Of a stretch of DNA of 7,344 nt, positions 1-6,482 are shown in pieces. The stretch lies in contig JAFCZU010000148.1 of assembly GCA_019314185.1 (NCBI GenBank), positions 1-7,344 on the forward strand, read 5' to 3'. The notes below the pieces were generated by a model, which worked only from the letters and a program-made list of their open reading frames with translations, was not told the DNA's origin and searched no databases. Source of the DNA: Deltaproteobacteria bacterium (lineage in GTDB: Bacteria; Desulfobacterota; Desulfobacteria; Desulfobacterales; ETH-SRB1). Positions within the stretch are counted from its first letter, which is position 1, and each line of letters starts with the position of its first letter. Made by a program: the position numbers and the translations under genes.

Positions 1-1148
1 CCCATGGTTTTAGCCAAAAAACCTGTGGGAGCTGAAGCCAGCACCCTGGGAACTCCCATCAGGCTGCTGAGAAGAGCATATTGTGTAGCCGTAAATTTTT
101 TGTTTGTAATACTGGCCATGAATGCTACATAGGCAACAGTTCCCATGCCGCTGCTAAGATTTTCAAACGCGATTACGGCAGACAAAAAAGGAATGCTGTG
201 ACCGATTTGCGCCAAAACAGCAAAACCCGCAGTTGACACGGCTTGAAGAAAACCAAAATACCAGAGACAACGGTTGATCCCAAGACGGAGCATAAGTACT
301 CCTCCGGCAAAAGATCCGGCAATTGTTGCCCAGAAACCGAAAAGTTTAACAATTGTTCCTATCTCGGTTTTTGAAAATCCAATGTCAAGATAAAAAGGTG
401 TAGTCATGGCGCTGGCCATGGTATCGCCAATTTTGTATAAAAGAATAAACGCCAGTATCCATAATGCTCCCTGCCGGCTGAAGTATTCCACCATTGGCTC
501 AAAAACAGCTTCTTTTATTGTCTTTGGAGTTCCAAGTTTAGTCTTTGGTTCCGGCGCAAAAAAAGTTGTGATAATGCCCGGCGCCAAACAAAATGCCATT
601 ATTAAATAAACCATGTGAAATGGCATATTGTCGGCCATAATTAATCCGCCGCCGGAAGCCAGAAGCATTCCCACCCTGTAGCCGTTGACATATAAAGAAG
701 AGCCAAGCCCAAGTTCCTCATCAGGAAGGTCTTCCCTTCGATATGCATCAACCACAATATCCTGGGAAGCGCTAAAAAAGGTTACAAGAAACGCGACAAA
801 GGCAACCATCCATGGATTGTTTTTCGGATCCGTAAAACCAAGACCTGCGATGGAAAAAAACAGGGCTATCTGAGCTACAAGCATCCATCCTCTCCGGCGG
901 CCAAGAAAAGGAAGTGTAAAACGATCAAGGAAAGGAGCCCACAAAAACTTTAAAGTATAGGGAAGGCCAACCAGCGCCATCATGCCGATTACAGCCAGGT
1001 CTACACCCTCTTCTTTCATCCATGCCTGAAGTACTGTTATGGTCAGAAGCAACGGCAAACCACATGCAAAACCCATAAGCAGAGCAACAAGCATGCGACC
1101 GCTGCAAATAGTTTTAATTATGGGTTTTCGATTTTTCAGGCTGCGCAC
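1..1148 (-). CDS. ampG: AmpG-family muropeptide MFS permease, 3' end outside window
   Basis: Inner-membrane major-facilitator permease that brings peptidoglycan breakdown products (GlcNAc-anhydroMurNAc peptides) into the cytoplasm for cell-wall recycling. I translated the minus strand by hand; it is open from the GTG at 1148 to the window edge (382 complete residues; E. coli AmpG has 491, so roughly the last quarter is missing). AmpG hallmarks are seen: GFACGLPLLL (26-35), LQAWMKEEGVDL (40-51), ALVGLPYTLKFLWAP (58-72), FLGRRRGW (81-88), SASQDIVVDAYR (126-137), YKIGDT (238-243), FENLSSGMGT (328-337) and TATQYALLSSL (353-363). Hydrophobic segments alternate with short charged loops throughout. 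An in-frame stop lies three codons before the GTG, so the start is GTG 1148 or ATG 1094; GTG keeps the usual basic N-terminal stretch, but neither has a clear ribosome site. It sits 50 bp downstream of rdgB on the same strand, so co-transcription is plausible. Ligand specificity is not proven by sequence. Confidence 0.93.
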   Translation of the reverse strand, partial: MRSLKNRKPIIKTICSGRMLVALLMGFACGLPLLLTITVLQAWMKEEGVDLAVIGMMALVGLPYTLKFLWAPFLDRFTLPFLGRRRGWMLVAQIALFFSIAGLGFTDPKNNPWMVAFVAFLVTFFSASQDIVVDAYRREDLPDEELGLGSSLYVNGYRVGMLLASGGGLIMADNMPFHMVYLIMAFCLAPGIITTFFAPEPKTKLGTPKTIKEAVFEPMVEYFSRQGALWILAFILLYKIGDTMASAMTTPFYLDIGFSKTEIGTIVKLFGFWATIAGSFAGGVLMLRLGINRCLWYFGFLQAVSTAGFAVLAQIGHSIPFLSAVIAFENLSSGMGTVAYVAFMASITNKKFTATQYALLSSLMGVPRVLASAPTGFLAKTM

Positions 1149-1160
1149 TTTAGGTTAAAC

Positions 1161-1192
1161 CCATCTGCGTTTATCTGTGTAAATCTGTGGCC
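1161..1192. repeat. Three ATCTG/CAGAT units with 10-nt period
   Basis: The pentamer ATCTG occurs at 1163, 1173 and 1183, exactly ten bases apart, joined by CGTTT and TGTAA. On the minus strand it reads as CAGAT units (ACAGATTTACACAGATAAAC). It lies in the 50-bp gap between rdgB and ampG and so would be inside the mRNA if the two are co-transcribed. It resembles the dispersed CACAG-type intergenic repeats of many bacterial genomes and is related in style to the 9-nt CACAGAG units at 7136-7160. Function unknown. Confidence 0.7.
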
Positions 1193-1198
1193 GAATAA

Positions 1199-1846
1199 TT
1201 ATCCTTCACAAACAAATTTATCCTGAATCGGCATGTTTTGACGTATCCAGGTCAACACTTTGTCACACTCATCCTGAACTTCCCTGAGAGCTTTTCCCCT
1301 GTGGCTTACAACGCTCTTTTCCTCCATTGTCAATTCGGCAAAGGTCTTCTTAAGGGAAGGGTAGTAAAAAACAGGATCGTACCCAAACCCATTAGATCCT
1401 GAAGGCTCTGTGGCTATCAGTCCTTCACAACGAGCTTCGTAAGTCAGGGCGGCGCCTGTTGGAACTGCAATCGATATAACACATTCAAAGGCGGCTCTGC
1501 GGTCTGTTTTACCCTTCATCTCATCAAGCAGCTTATTACGACGTTGTTCATCCGTAGCATTTTCACCGGCATACCGTGCAGAATATACTCCCGGAGCGCC
1601 CCCAAGGGCTTCCACTATAAGGCCGGAATCGTCGGCAATAGCGGGGAATCCCAGAACTCTTGCTGTAAAGCTTGCTTTTTTATAGGCATTTTCATCAAAT
1701 GTGTTCCCATTCTCTTCAACCTCTGGAATAGGACCAAAATCGTCCAGGTTTTTGATGTTTACAGGAAAATCTTTTAAAATATCCCTGATTTCAGATGTTT
1801 TACCTTTATTACGTGTGGCCAGCACAATAGTAATCGAATTTTGCAT
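1199..1846 (-). CDS. rdgB: RdgB/HAM1 family dITP/XTP pyrophosphatase
   Basis: Cytoplasmic house-cleaning enzyme that hydrolyses non-canonical purine nucleoside triphosphates (ITP, dITP, XTP) to monophosphate plus pyrophosphate, keeping them out of DNA and RNA. With the preferred ATG at 1846 the protein has 215 residues, slightly longer than the usual 195-205 because of a C-terminal tail. Family motifs are in order: LATRNKGK (9-16, phosphate-binding loop; TRN where E. coli has TGN), ENAYKKA (52-58), AIADDSGL (69-76, the second Asp, D73, matching E. coli D69), GGAPGVYSARYAG (82-94), then NGFGYDPVF and SHRGKAL near the C-terminus (base recognition). A longer reading from ATG 1867 exists, but only 1846 has a ribosome site (GTGAGGA, five bases upstream of the ATG counted from GAGG). 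First gene of a probable rdgB-ampG unit. Confidence 0.95.
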   Translation of the reverse strand: MQNSITIVLATRNKGKTSEIRDILKDFPVNIKNLDDFGPIPEVEENGNTFDENAYKKASFTARVLGFPAIADDSGLIVEALGGAPGVYSARYAGENATDEQRRNKLLDEMKGKTDRRAAFECVISIAVPTGAALTYEARCEGLIATEPSGSNGFGYDPVFYYPSLKKTFAELTMEEKSVVSHRGKALREVQDECDKVLTWIRQNMPIQDKFVCEG

Positions 1847-1877
1847 GTCATCCTCACAAATCTGCATCCAGTGTTTA

Positions 1878-1912
1878 GGGATGCGAAAGTAATTTTCTCA
1901 AGTTTCGCACCC
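1878..1912. other. Hairpin upstream of rdgB
   Basis: GGG-A-TGCGAAA (1878-1888) pairs with TTTCGCACCC (1903-1912): ten base pairs with one bulged A and a 14-base loop. On the plus strand it is followed by CTTTAATTT-like sequence (1912-1920), a poor U tract. On the minus strand it lies 31 bases upstream of the rdgB start and could form in its mRNA leader or sit just in front of the promoter. Role unknown; either a weak plus-strand terminator or an operator/leader structure. Confidence 0.55.
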
Positions 1913-2178
1913 TTTAATTTAGCCAAAGCGTTAAACGGCAAGGGCTAAAAATAAATTTTAAGGCGAAATATACTGCCTGTGGTTTTTACAACGGCGCCAA
2001 TCAATTAATACAAGATTGATGCTTAATACATCATTAAATTAAATATGTTATATCTCCTTTGCACCTGATCATAATGTATGTTGCACAGGTTGCTGTTTAC
2101 AAAATATAAGCAAATGATTCCGCTGTAAAAATGTTATTTTCAACCCTTACCGTCTTGATTTTCATTTAAAAGCTATCA

Positions 2179-2197
2179 TATGCCATAGGGTGGCATA
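2179..2197. other. Perfect 7-bp inverted repeat
   Basis: TATGCCA (2179-2185), loop TAGGG, TGGCATA (2191-2197). It has no T tract on either side, so a terminator is unlikely; the symmetry and size fit a binding site for a dimeric regulator equally well as an RNA stem. It lies about 100 bp upstream of the strong -35 hexamer at 2301. Confidence 0.4.
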
Positions 2198-2300
2198 ATC
2201 TATCTTATGCACGACACCATTAATATTAAAACATGGCCTTGCCCTTGTAAAGCATTTTCACCTTCTTTAAATAGCGCAATGAGCAGAACATAAAATCTGC

Positions 2301-2330
2301 TTGACACACCTGTCTATAAAAAATTATCGT
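2301..2330 (+). promoter_or_regulatory. Candidate sigma-70 promoter, distal
   Basis: A consensus -35 TTGACA (2301-2306) is followed after 18 bases by TATCGT (2325-2330, four of six matches). Transcription would start near 2337 and give a leader of about 140 nt before the radical SAM start. The perfect -35 is the attraction; the -10 is poor. Confidence 0.35.
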
Positions 2331-2375
2331 AACTACTCAGAGGTGGATAGGCTGAAGGCTGTTAGGAAAAAGTAA

Positions 2376-2405
2376 TTGCCTGTTTAATCATACGCTTAAT
2401 ATAGT
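2376..2405 (+). promoter_or_regulatory. Candidate sigma-70 promoter, proximal
   Basis: TTGCCT (2376-2381, four of six) and TATAGT (2400-2405, five of six) with an 18-base spacer. This would start transcription near 2412, inside the A/T stem at 2410-2432, with a leader of about 70 nt for the radical SAM gene. It competes with the distal candidate at 2301; sequence alone does not decide. Confidence 0.35.
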
Positions 2406-2409
2406 TCGC

Positions 2410-2432
2410 AAAAAGTGGTTTTTCGACTTTTT
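2410..2432. repeat. AAAAAGT/ACTTTTT inverted repeat
   Basis: AAAAAGT (2410-2416) and ACTTTTT (2426-2432) around a nine-base loop. It is weak as an RNA stem because nearly all pairs are A-U. It directly precedes the 21-bp tandem duplication and may belong to the same block of dispersed repeat sequence in front of the radical SAM gene. Confidence 0.45.
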
Positions 2433-2438
2433 ACAAGA

Positions 2439-2480
2439 CCATCAACCCCGAACCTTGAACCATCAATCCCGAACCTTGAA
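2439..2480. repeat. 21-bp tandem duplication ending at a start codon
   Basis: Two adjacent 21-bp units, 2439-2459 and 2460-2480, differ at one position (CCATCAACCCCGAACC against CCATCAATCCCGAACC, each followed by TTGAA). The last base of the second unit is the A of the ATG at 2480. The repeat therefore occupies exactly the place where a Shine-Dalgarno sequence would be expected, and none is visible. Confidence 0.85.
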
Positions 2481-4135
2481 TGCATATGCCATCAAAACTT
2501 AAAAGAGTACTGCTCTTATATACCAATAAATATTATCTTATCAAACAGATTTACCCGTTTGGGCTGGATAAAATTGCCAATTATCTCCGCCGTCATTCTT
2601 TTGATGTTACAATCGACTTTCCTTTTCTTGCGGAACCGAATCTTGAAACAAATCTAACAAACATATTAGAACGTACAGCCCCTGATCTGATAGGGATTGG
2701 AATAAGAAATCTTGACACATGCATGGCCTGCGAATTGTATGGGAATCATGAAGGCAACGGTTATAAGGCTCTTTATTTTCTACCGGAAGTAAAAGAGATT
2801 GTTGAAATTATTAAAAACCAGCGGCCCAGGATTCCTGTCATTGCAGGAGGAGGCGCTTTTACCATATCTCCGACAGCAATACTTAATCTGCTGGATATTG
2901 AATATGGAATTATTGGAGAAGGTGAAGAGCCGATGCGTCAGTTTTTAGAGGCCTTCCCTGACAAAAATAAAATATCTAAAATTCCGAACCTGGTATTTAA
3001 AAGCGGAAATACTTACCGGATAAATCCCAAAAAGCCATATTCCTTTAACAGCGTCGGAGGTATTACAGAAAGAGAATCTAAATTCAACTATTCTTATGAA
3101 ACCTCAGGCATCCCGATACAGGTAAAACGTGGATGCAATCAGAACTGTTCTTACTGTGTAGAGCCTGTTATTGAGGGCAGAACCATTATTTTCAGAGACC
3201 ATGATGATGTTATTAAAGAATTAAATCAAATTTCTGAAAAATATGATGGAATTCAAAAGATTTGTTTTGTTGATACCGAGTTTAATGTTCCTGATATTGA
3301 ATATTGCTCAATCCTGGTCAGGAAGATATTAAAATCAGGGCTGCATGATCATTTTCGTTTTTCTTCGCAATTTCTTCCCAGACCGTTTGATGAGGAATTT
3401 GCCGGCCTGCTTGCCAAGGCAGGATTTTCCATCATTTTAACATGTGAAAGCTTTGCGGACAGCGTTCTGAAAAAGAATAAAACATCCTACCGTAATAAAG
3501 ATATCATCAGGACTCTTGGCCTTTGCGAACAGTTTGATATAGATTGCACTGTAAACCTTATTTTCGGCCTTTCAGGAGAAACTTACAAAACTATTGATCA
3601 TACCCTGAAAGAAATGATAAGATTTTCTCCTTATACATCCAGGCGATATGAATATACAATAGGCGGTAGAATTTATCAGGGGACACCGCTATGTGGTTTT
3701 GTTGACAAACAGGCAGATTGCCGTCATTTATATGGTGAAAAATCGGAAGGGTATCTTAAGCCTTACTATTACTGCGCTCCTGAAAGCCCCTTAAAGCTCA
3801 AAAGATATATTGAAAACATTCTTCCGTTTTCAATGGATTTTAATAACCAGTACGACCGGCTTAACTTCCAGACCTTGTCGATAAGCTATCTGATTGATCA
3901 GGAAAGATGGAAGGATGCTGCAACCAGGTTTATGGACAGCGATATTGTCGCTCAGACAGCCATCTATAATTATCTTTTTCGGAAGCTGGCGGATTGCGGA
4001 CAAACGGAGATAGCTAAATCAGTGTCTGAGCATCTGATGGAAACAATTGTTAACAGTGGTAAAAGCTCTGAATATATGGAACAACTCTCTATCATCAGGT
4101 ACTATATGAGTTTTTTACCTAAATTGAGCGATTAG
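2480..4135 (+). CDS. Cobalamin-binding radical SAM enzyme, possibly TsrM-like methylase
   Basis: Predicted cytoplasmic B12- and iron-sulfur-dependent enzyme of 551 residues; substrate unknown. Residues about 8-160 form a Rossmann-like cobalamin-binding domain (VLLLY near the start, DLIGIGIRNLD 69-79, VIAGGGAFTISP 120-131, YGIIGEGEEP 142-151). The DxHxxG motif of His-on cobalamin proteins is absent. The radical SAM core follows: IQVKRGCNQNCSYCVEP (213-229) has the CxxxCxxC cluster cysteines C219, C223 and C226, then FVDTEFN (263-269) and LIFGLSGET (360-368). The C-terminal 120 residues look helical and are not recognised. IRNLD in the B12 domain (R76) and the C-YCVEPxxEGR context recall tryptophan C-methyltransferase TsrM and relatives, where an Arg sits under the cobalt; this is recognition, not proof. 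The start is uncertain: ATG 2480 or ATG 2486, neither with a ribosome site. The gene stands alone and ends in an intrinsic terminator. Confidence 0.9.
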   Translation: MHMPSKLKRVLLLYTNKYYLIKQIYPFGLDKIANYLRRHSFDVTIDFPFLAEPNLETNLTNILERTAPDLIGIGIRNLDTCMACELYGNHEGNGYKALYFLPEVKEIVEIIKNQRPRIPVIAGGGAFTISPTAILNLLDIEYGIIGEGEEPMRQFLEAFPDKNKISKIPNLVFKSGNTYRINPKKPYSFNSVGGITERESKFNYSYETSGIPIQVKRGCNQNCSYCVEPVIEGRTIIFRDHDDVIKELNQISEKYDGIQKICFVDTEFNVPDIEYCSILVRKILKSGLHDHFRFSSQFLPRPFDEEFAGLLAKAGFSIILTCESFADSVLKKNKTSYRNKDIIRTLGLCEQFDIDCTVNLIFGLSGETYKTIDHTLKEMIRFSPYTSRRYEYTIGGRIYQGTPLCGFVDKQADCRHLYGEKSEGYLKPYYYCAPESPLKLKRYIENILPFSMDFNNQYDRLNFQTLSISYLIDQERWKDAATRFMDSDIVAQTAIYNYLFRKLADCGQTEIAKSVSEHLMETIVNSGKSSEYMEQLSIIRYYMSFLPKLSD

Positions 4136-4284
4136 TCTTTAGGTGTTAGCTATTAGTTTAATGATTCCAGGATGTTTTACTATTACAAATTTTCATCCGT
4201 TGGGTGTTATTTCTAATTAACGTAATGCCCTGATTTTTTTAGAGCTAAATGCTAATGGTTAACAGCTGATCGCTCAACTTAGGT
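4117..4284. repeat. MITE-like unit with 19-bp terminal inverted repeats
   Basis: The left end ACCTAAATTGAGCGATTAG (4117-4135) matches the reverse complement of the right end CTGATCGCTCAACTTAGGT (4266-4284) at 17 of 19 positions. Weaker symmetry continues inward (about 14 of the next 24), so the arms may reach 4159 and 4242. The interior has TTAGC/GCTAA-rich sequence typical of dispersed intergenic repeats and contains no ORF of note. The left arm lies inside the radical SAM gene and supplies its last codons and stop. I saw no obvious target-site duplication. Confidence 0.6.
4202..4240 (+). terminator. Intrinsic terminator of the radical SAM gene
   Basis: GGGTGTTA (4202-4209) pairs over all eight positions with TAATGCCC (4223-4230), counting two G-U pairs, around a 13-base loop, and is followed by TGA and seven T (4234-4240). 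It lies 67 bases after the stop codon, inside the inverted-repeat unit 4117-4284. It separates the radical SAM gene from argS. Confidence 0.65.
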
Positions 4285-4307
4285 TTTAACAGTCGGCAAT
4301 TGATTCT

Positions 4308-4398
4308 TTCACCACGAAGAACGCGAAGAAATCATAAGAATATTAATTTTAATCTTCGTAACTTTGTAGTAAATATTTTTTTCGTACTTTCGTGATTA
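4308..4398. repeat. ACGAAG-type repeat cluster upstream of argS
   Basis: CACGAAG (4313-4319) and CGCGAAG (4322-4328) are nine bases apart. After an AT-rich middle, the inverse units CTTCGT (4354-4359), TTCGT (4381-4385) and TTTCGTGATT (4388-4397) follow. The two orientations could pair as a loose stem in the argS leader. The same sequence family recurs at 6134-6280, 6361-6441 and 7171-7240. No convincing argS promoter could be separated from it. Confidence 0.7.
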
Positions 4399-4443
4399 TT
4401 TTTTAGCGGGTTTTTGCCTGCATGGATTGGAATTTCTAACAAA

Positions 4444-6108
4444 ATGAAGCAAAAGATAAAAGATTTGATATGCAGGGCGGTGTTAAATGCTCATGAAAAA
4501 GGTGATTTGCCGTCATCTGAATTTCCGGATATCGAGGTTGAAGTTCCCAGAATAGAGTCTCATGGTGATTTTTCAACAAATATCGCAATGGTTATGGCGT
4601 CTGTCCAGAAGATGTCTCCGAAAAAAATCGCAGAGTTTGTCATTAAACATATGGATGATCCTGACGGGATTATTGCAAAAGCAGAAATAGCAGGGCCGGG
4701 TTTTATAAATATTTTTGTAAACAACTTAGCCTGGCATCCTGTTTTGCGCAGAATCCATGAGGAGAATGCCGGGTATGGCGCTTCAGACATCGGACGCGGC
4801 AGAAAAATCCAGGTGGAATTTGTCAGTTCCAACCCAACCGGGCCTCTTCATGTCGGGCATGGCCGCGGCGCTGCTGTTGGAGATGCTGTGGCAAATATCC
4901 TTTTGTTTTGCGGATATGACGTTCAAAAGGAATACTATATAAATGATTCCGGCAGGCAGATAAGGACTCTGGGGCTTTCTGTTTTTCTTCGATACAGGGA
5001 AAGCCTTGGAGAGGATATACAGTTTTCCGATGACTGTTATCAGGGGGATTATATCCGTGATTTCGCCATACAGATTAAGGAGCATAAAGGAAACGATCTT
5101 CTGAGTCAGGATGAAGAGGAGGCGATACTCTATTGCTCGCGTTTTGCGGCGGAAAAGATTATTGCGGGCATTCGGGATGATCTTAAATCCTTTGGTGTGG
5201 AGTTTGACAACTGGTTCAGTGAGCAGAGCCTTTATGATTCCGGGAAGGTTGACAAGGTGTTAAATGATTTCCGCGGCCGGAACATGATATATGAAAAGGA
5301 TGGGGCGCATTGGTTTAAGACAACCGACTTTGGAGATGAAAAGGATCGCGTGGTTGTTCGCAATAACGGCCAGACTACATATTTTGCGTCTGATATTGCA
5401 TATCATCTCGACAAGTTTGAGCGCGGGTTTGAGCGGGTAATAGATATCTGGGGAGCTGATCACCATGGCTATATACCACGCATAAAGGCATGCCTTGCAG
5501 CGGCAGGGTGCGGCAATGAGCAGTTTGATGTTGTCCTGATTCAGCTTGTCAATCTTTTGCGCGGGGGAGAGCCTGTATCCATGTCAACGAGGGCAGGTGA
5601 ATTTGTTACTTTAAAGGATGTAATAGATGAGGTCGGAGCTGATGCGGCAAGGTTTATTTTCCTGACACGTCATCATGAAAGCCCTCTTGATTTTGATCTT
5701 GAGACAGCGAAAAAAAAGACAAACGACAATCCGGTTTTTTATGTTCAATATGTTCATGCCAGGATATCGAGCATAATTAGAAAGGGGCATGAAGCAGGAA
5801 TAGAAAAAATAGAGTGGGACGACAGGGCAATTGCCATGATTAAGGAGCCTGAGGAGATCAATCTGATTAAAACCATGACCGCTTACCCTGAAACGGTAAA
5901 ATACAGCGCGGAGTTTATGGAGCCCCATCGCATAACATATTATCTGATGAACCTTGCGTCGTCTTTTCATGCCTATTATAATAAGCACAGGGTCTTGACG
6001 GATGATCCAATATTAACAGCCGGCCGTCTTTATCTGGTTCTTGCCGTTAAAAAGGTCATACGAAACGGGCTTGCGCTTTTGGGCGTGTCTGCGCCTGAAA
6101 AGATGTAG
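4444..6108 (+). CDS. argS: Arginyl-tRNA synthetase
   Basis: Class Ia aminoacyl-tRNA synthetase that charges tRNA-Arg with arginine using ATP; essential and cytoplasmic. From ATG 4444 it has 554 residues, the normal length. The N-terminal ArgRS add-on domain is shown by [12 protein letters not shown] (38-49) and GPGFINIF (84-91). The catalytic Rossmann fold carries [16 protein letters not shown] (128-143, HIGH motif as HVGH 136-139), [10 protein letters not shown], and [12 protein letters not shown] starting near 335. The usual KMSKS loop appears as SMSTRAGEF (379-387), an accepted variation because many ArgRS lack the canonical motif. The DALR anticodon-binding domain begins near [13 protein letters not shown] (429) and ends with the typical [10 protein letters not shown]. 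The frame stays open upstream to a TTG at 4414, but ATG 4444 fits the family N-terminus better; its ribosome site is poor (GGA 12-14 bases upstream). Transcription and expression signals lie in repeat-rich sequence. Confidence 0.97.
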   Translation: MKQKIKDLICRAVLNAHEKGDLPSSEFPDIEVEVPRIESHGDFSTNIAMVMASVQKMSPKKIAEFVIKHMDDPDGIIAKAEIAGPGFINIFVNNLAWHPVLRRIHEENAGYGASDIGRGRKIQVEFVSSNPTGPLHVGHGRGAAVGDAVANILLFCGYDVQKEYYINDSGRQIRTLGLSVFLRYRESLGEDIQFSDDCYQGDYIRDFAIQIKEHKGNDLLSQDEEEAILYCSRFAAEKIIAGIRDDLKSFGVEFDNWFSEQSLYDSGKVDKVLNDFRGRNMIYEKDGAHWFKTTDFGDEKDRVVVRNNGQTTYFASDIAYHLDKFERGFERVIDIWGADHHGYIPRIKACLAAAGCGNEQFDVVLIQLVNLLRGGEPVSMSTRAGEFVTLKDVIDEVGADAARFIFLTRHHESPLDFDLETAKKKTNDNPVFYVQYVHARISSIIRKGHEAGIEKIEWDDRAIAMIKEPEEINLIKTMTAYPETVKYSAEFMEPHRITYYLMNLASSFHAYYNKHRVLTDDPILTAGRLYLVLAVKKVIRNGLALLGVSAPEKM

Positions 6109-6133
6109 CGACATTTACTATAGAGAACACGGA

Positions 6134-6280
6134 GAAGTAAAAAAGAAAAAACTATCACGAAAGCGCGAAAGTACGAAAGTACGAAAAGAAATTTGTGTTG
6201 CACCACGAAGAACACGAAGGACACGAAGAAGTAAAAGAAAAAAACAATCACGAAAGTACGAAAAGGAAATGTGTGTTGTG
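6134..6280. repeat. Two direct copies of a composite ACGAA repeat
   Basis: Unit 1 (about 6134-6200) and unit 2 (about 6228-6280) share the order GAAGTAAAA, an A-rich stretch, ATCACGAAAG, GTACGAAAAG, then TGTGTTG. In unit 1 the ACGAAAG-type words repeat with an 8-nt period (CGA at 6158, 6166, 6174, 6182). Between the units, ACGAAG at 6205, 6214 and 6223 has a 9-nt period. A third, diverged copy lies downstream of the SPOR gene (7160-7240). Confidence 0.75.
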
Positions 6281-6360
6281 TTAATGGCATAACGTAGTGG
6301 GGGGGGACTTGATGCGGGTGTGGAATGTTTTTACGAGTTTTCCATACTTTTTCATGTTTG

Positions 6361-6441
6361 TTTTCGTGATTAAATGCTTTTTTCTCTGTGATAAATATTG
6401 TTTTTTGCTTTTTCTTCGTGATTTTCGTGATTTTCGTGATT
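6361..6441. repeat. Inverse-orientation TTCGTGATT repeats
   Basis: TTTTCGTGATTAA at 6361-6373 is followed by an AT-rich gap and then three CGTGATT units starting at 6417, 6426 and 6435, a strict 9-nt period. These are the reverse complement of the AATCACGAAA words at 6246-6255 and could pair with them across the spacer. The block ends about 30 bases before the ribosome site of the SPOR gene. Confidence 0.75.
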
Positions 6442-6466
6442 AAAATTGATTGATTTTGTGTTTTTC

Positions 6467-6475
6467 GAGGCAGGA
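6467..6475 (+). promoter_or_regulatory. Ribosome binding site of the SPOR gene
   Basis: GAGG (6467-6470) and AGGA (6472-6475) lie upstream of the ATG at 6483; AGGA has a seven-base spacing. This is the best ribosome site on the plus strand of the window and fixes the start. Confidence 0.7.
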
Positions 6476-6482
6476 TATATAA

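Larger units (their letters stand above)
1847..2479. other. Long AT-rich spacer between divergent genes, no gene seen
   Basis: About 630 bases separate the starts of rdgB (leftward) and the radical SAM gene (rightward). I find no convincing coding sequence, tRNA or known riboswitch. What it does hold: a 10-bp hairpin (1878-1912), a short interrupted palindrome around CGTTAAACG (about 1930-1937), a weak inverted pair GCACCTG/CAGGT (2061-2090), a perfect 7-bp stem (2179-2197), two candidate rightward promoters (2301 and 2376), an A/T stem (2410-2432) and a 21-bp tandem duplication (2439-2480). No convincing promoter for rdgB was found. A small RNA cannot be excluded by eye. Confidence 0.6.
6109..6482. 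other. Repeat-filled spacer between argS and the SPOR gene, no gene
   Basis: The first half (about 6121-6280) is a purine-rich plus strand made of CACGAA-type units; the second half (about 6330-6450) is pyrimidine-rich and carries the inverse units. Between them lie a run of eight G (6299-6306) and a short unique stretch. ORFs of 80-90 codons can be read through both strands here, but they are translations of repeats. No hairpin with a T tract was found after argS, so read-through from argS into the SPOR gene is possible. Confidence 0.75.

Noticed and set aside
406..1107. Several short ORFs on both strands in the first kilobase
   Set aside because: All are shadows of the minus-strand AmpG frame, which translates continuously with conserved motifs.
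2415..2657. 80-codon plus-strand ORF starting before the radical SAM gene
   Set aside because: It starts in the tandem repeat and then runs in a second frame through the radical SAM N-terminus, where the 551-residue frame has clear domain motifs.
5578..5604. Missing KMSKS in ArgS as a sign of an inactive enzyme
   Set aside because: Many bacterial ArgRS carry a non-canonical sequence here; HVGH, the add-on domain and the anticodon-binding domain are all intact.
5611..5988. 125-codon minus-strand ORF inside argS
   Set aside because: It is wholly antisense to a well-conserved argS region and its sequence resembles no family I know.
6030..6290. Phe/Val-rich minus-strand ORF that looks like a membrane protein
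   Set aside because: The hydrophobic repeats are the reverse-strand reading of the same A/G-rich repeats; no ribosome site and it overlaps argS.
6041..6292. Lys/Arg-rich 83-codon ORF on the plus strand over the end of argS and the repeats
   Set aside because: It overlaps argS in another frame and its basic, repetitive sequence is simply the translation of the ACGAAG repeats.
6134..6441. Possible CRISPR array, because of regularly spaced short repeats
   Set aside because: Repeat units are only 7-10 bases with almost no unique spacers, both orientations occur, and no cas gene is present.
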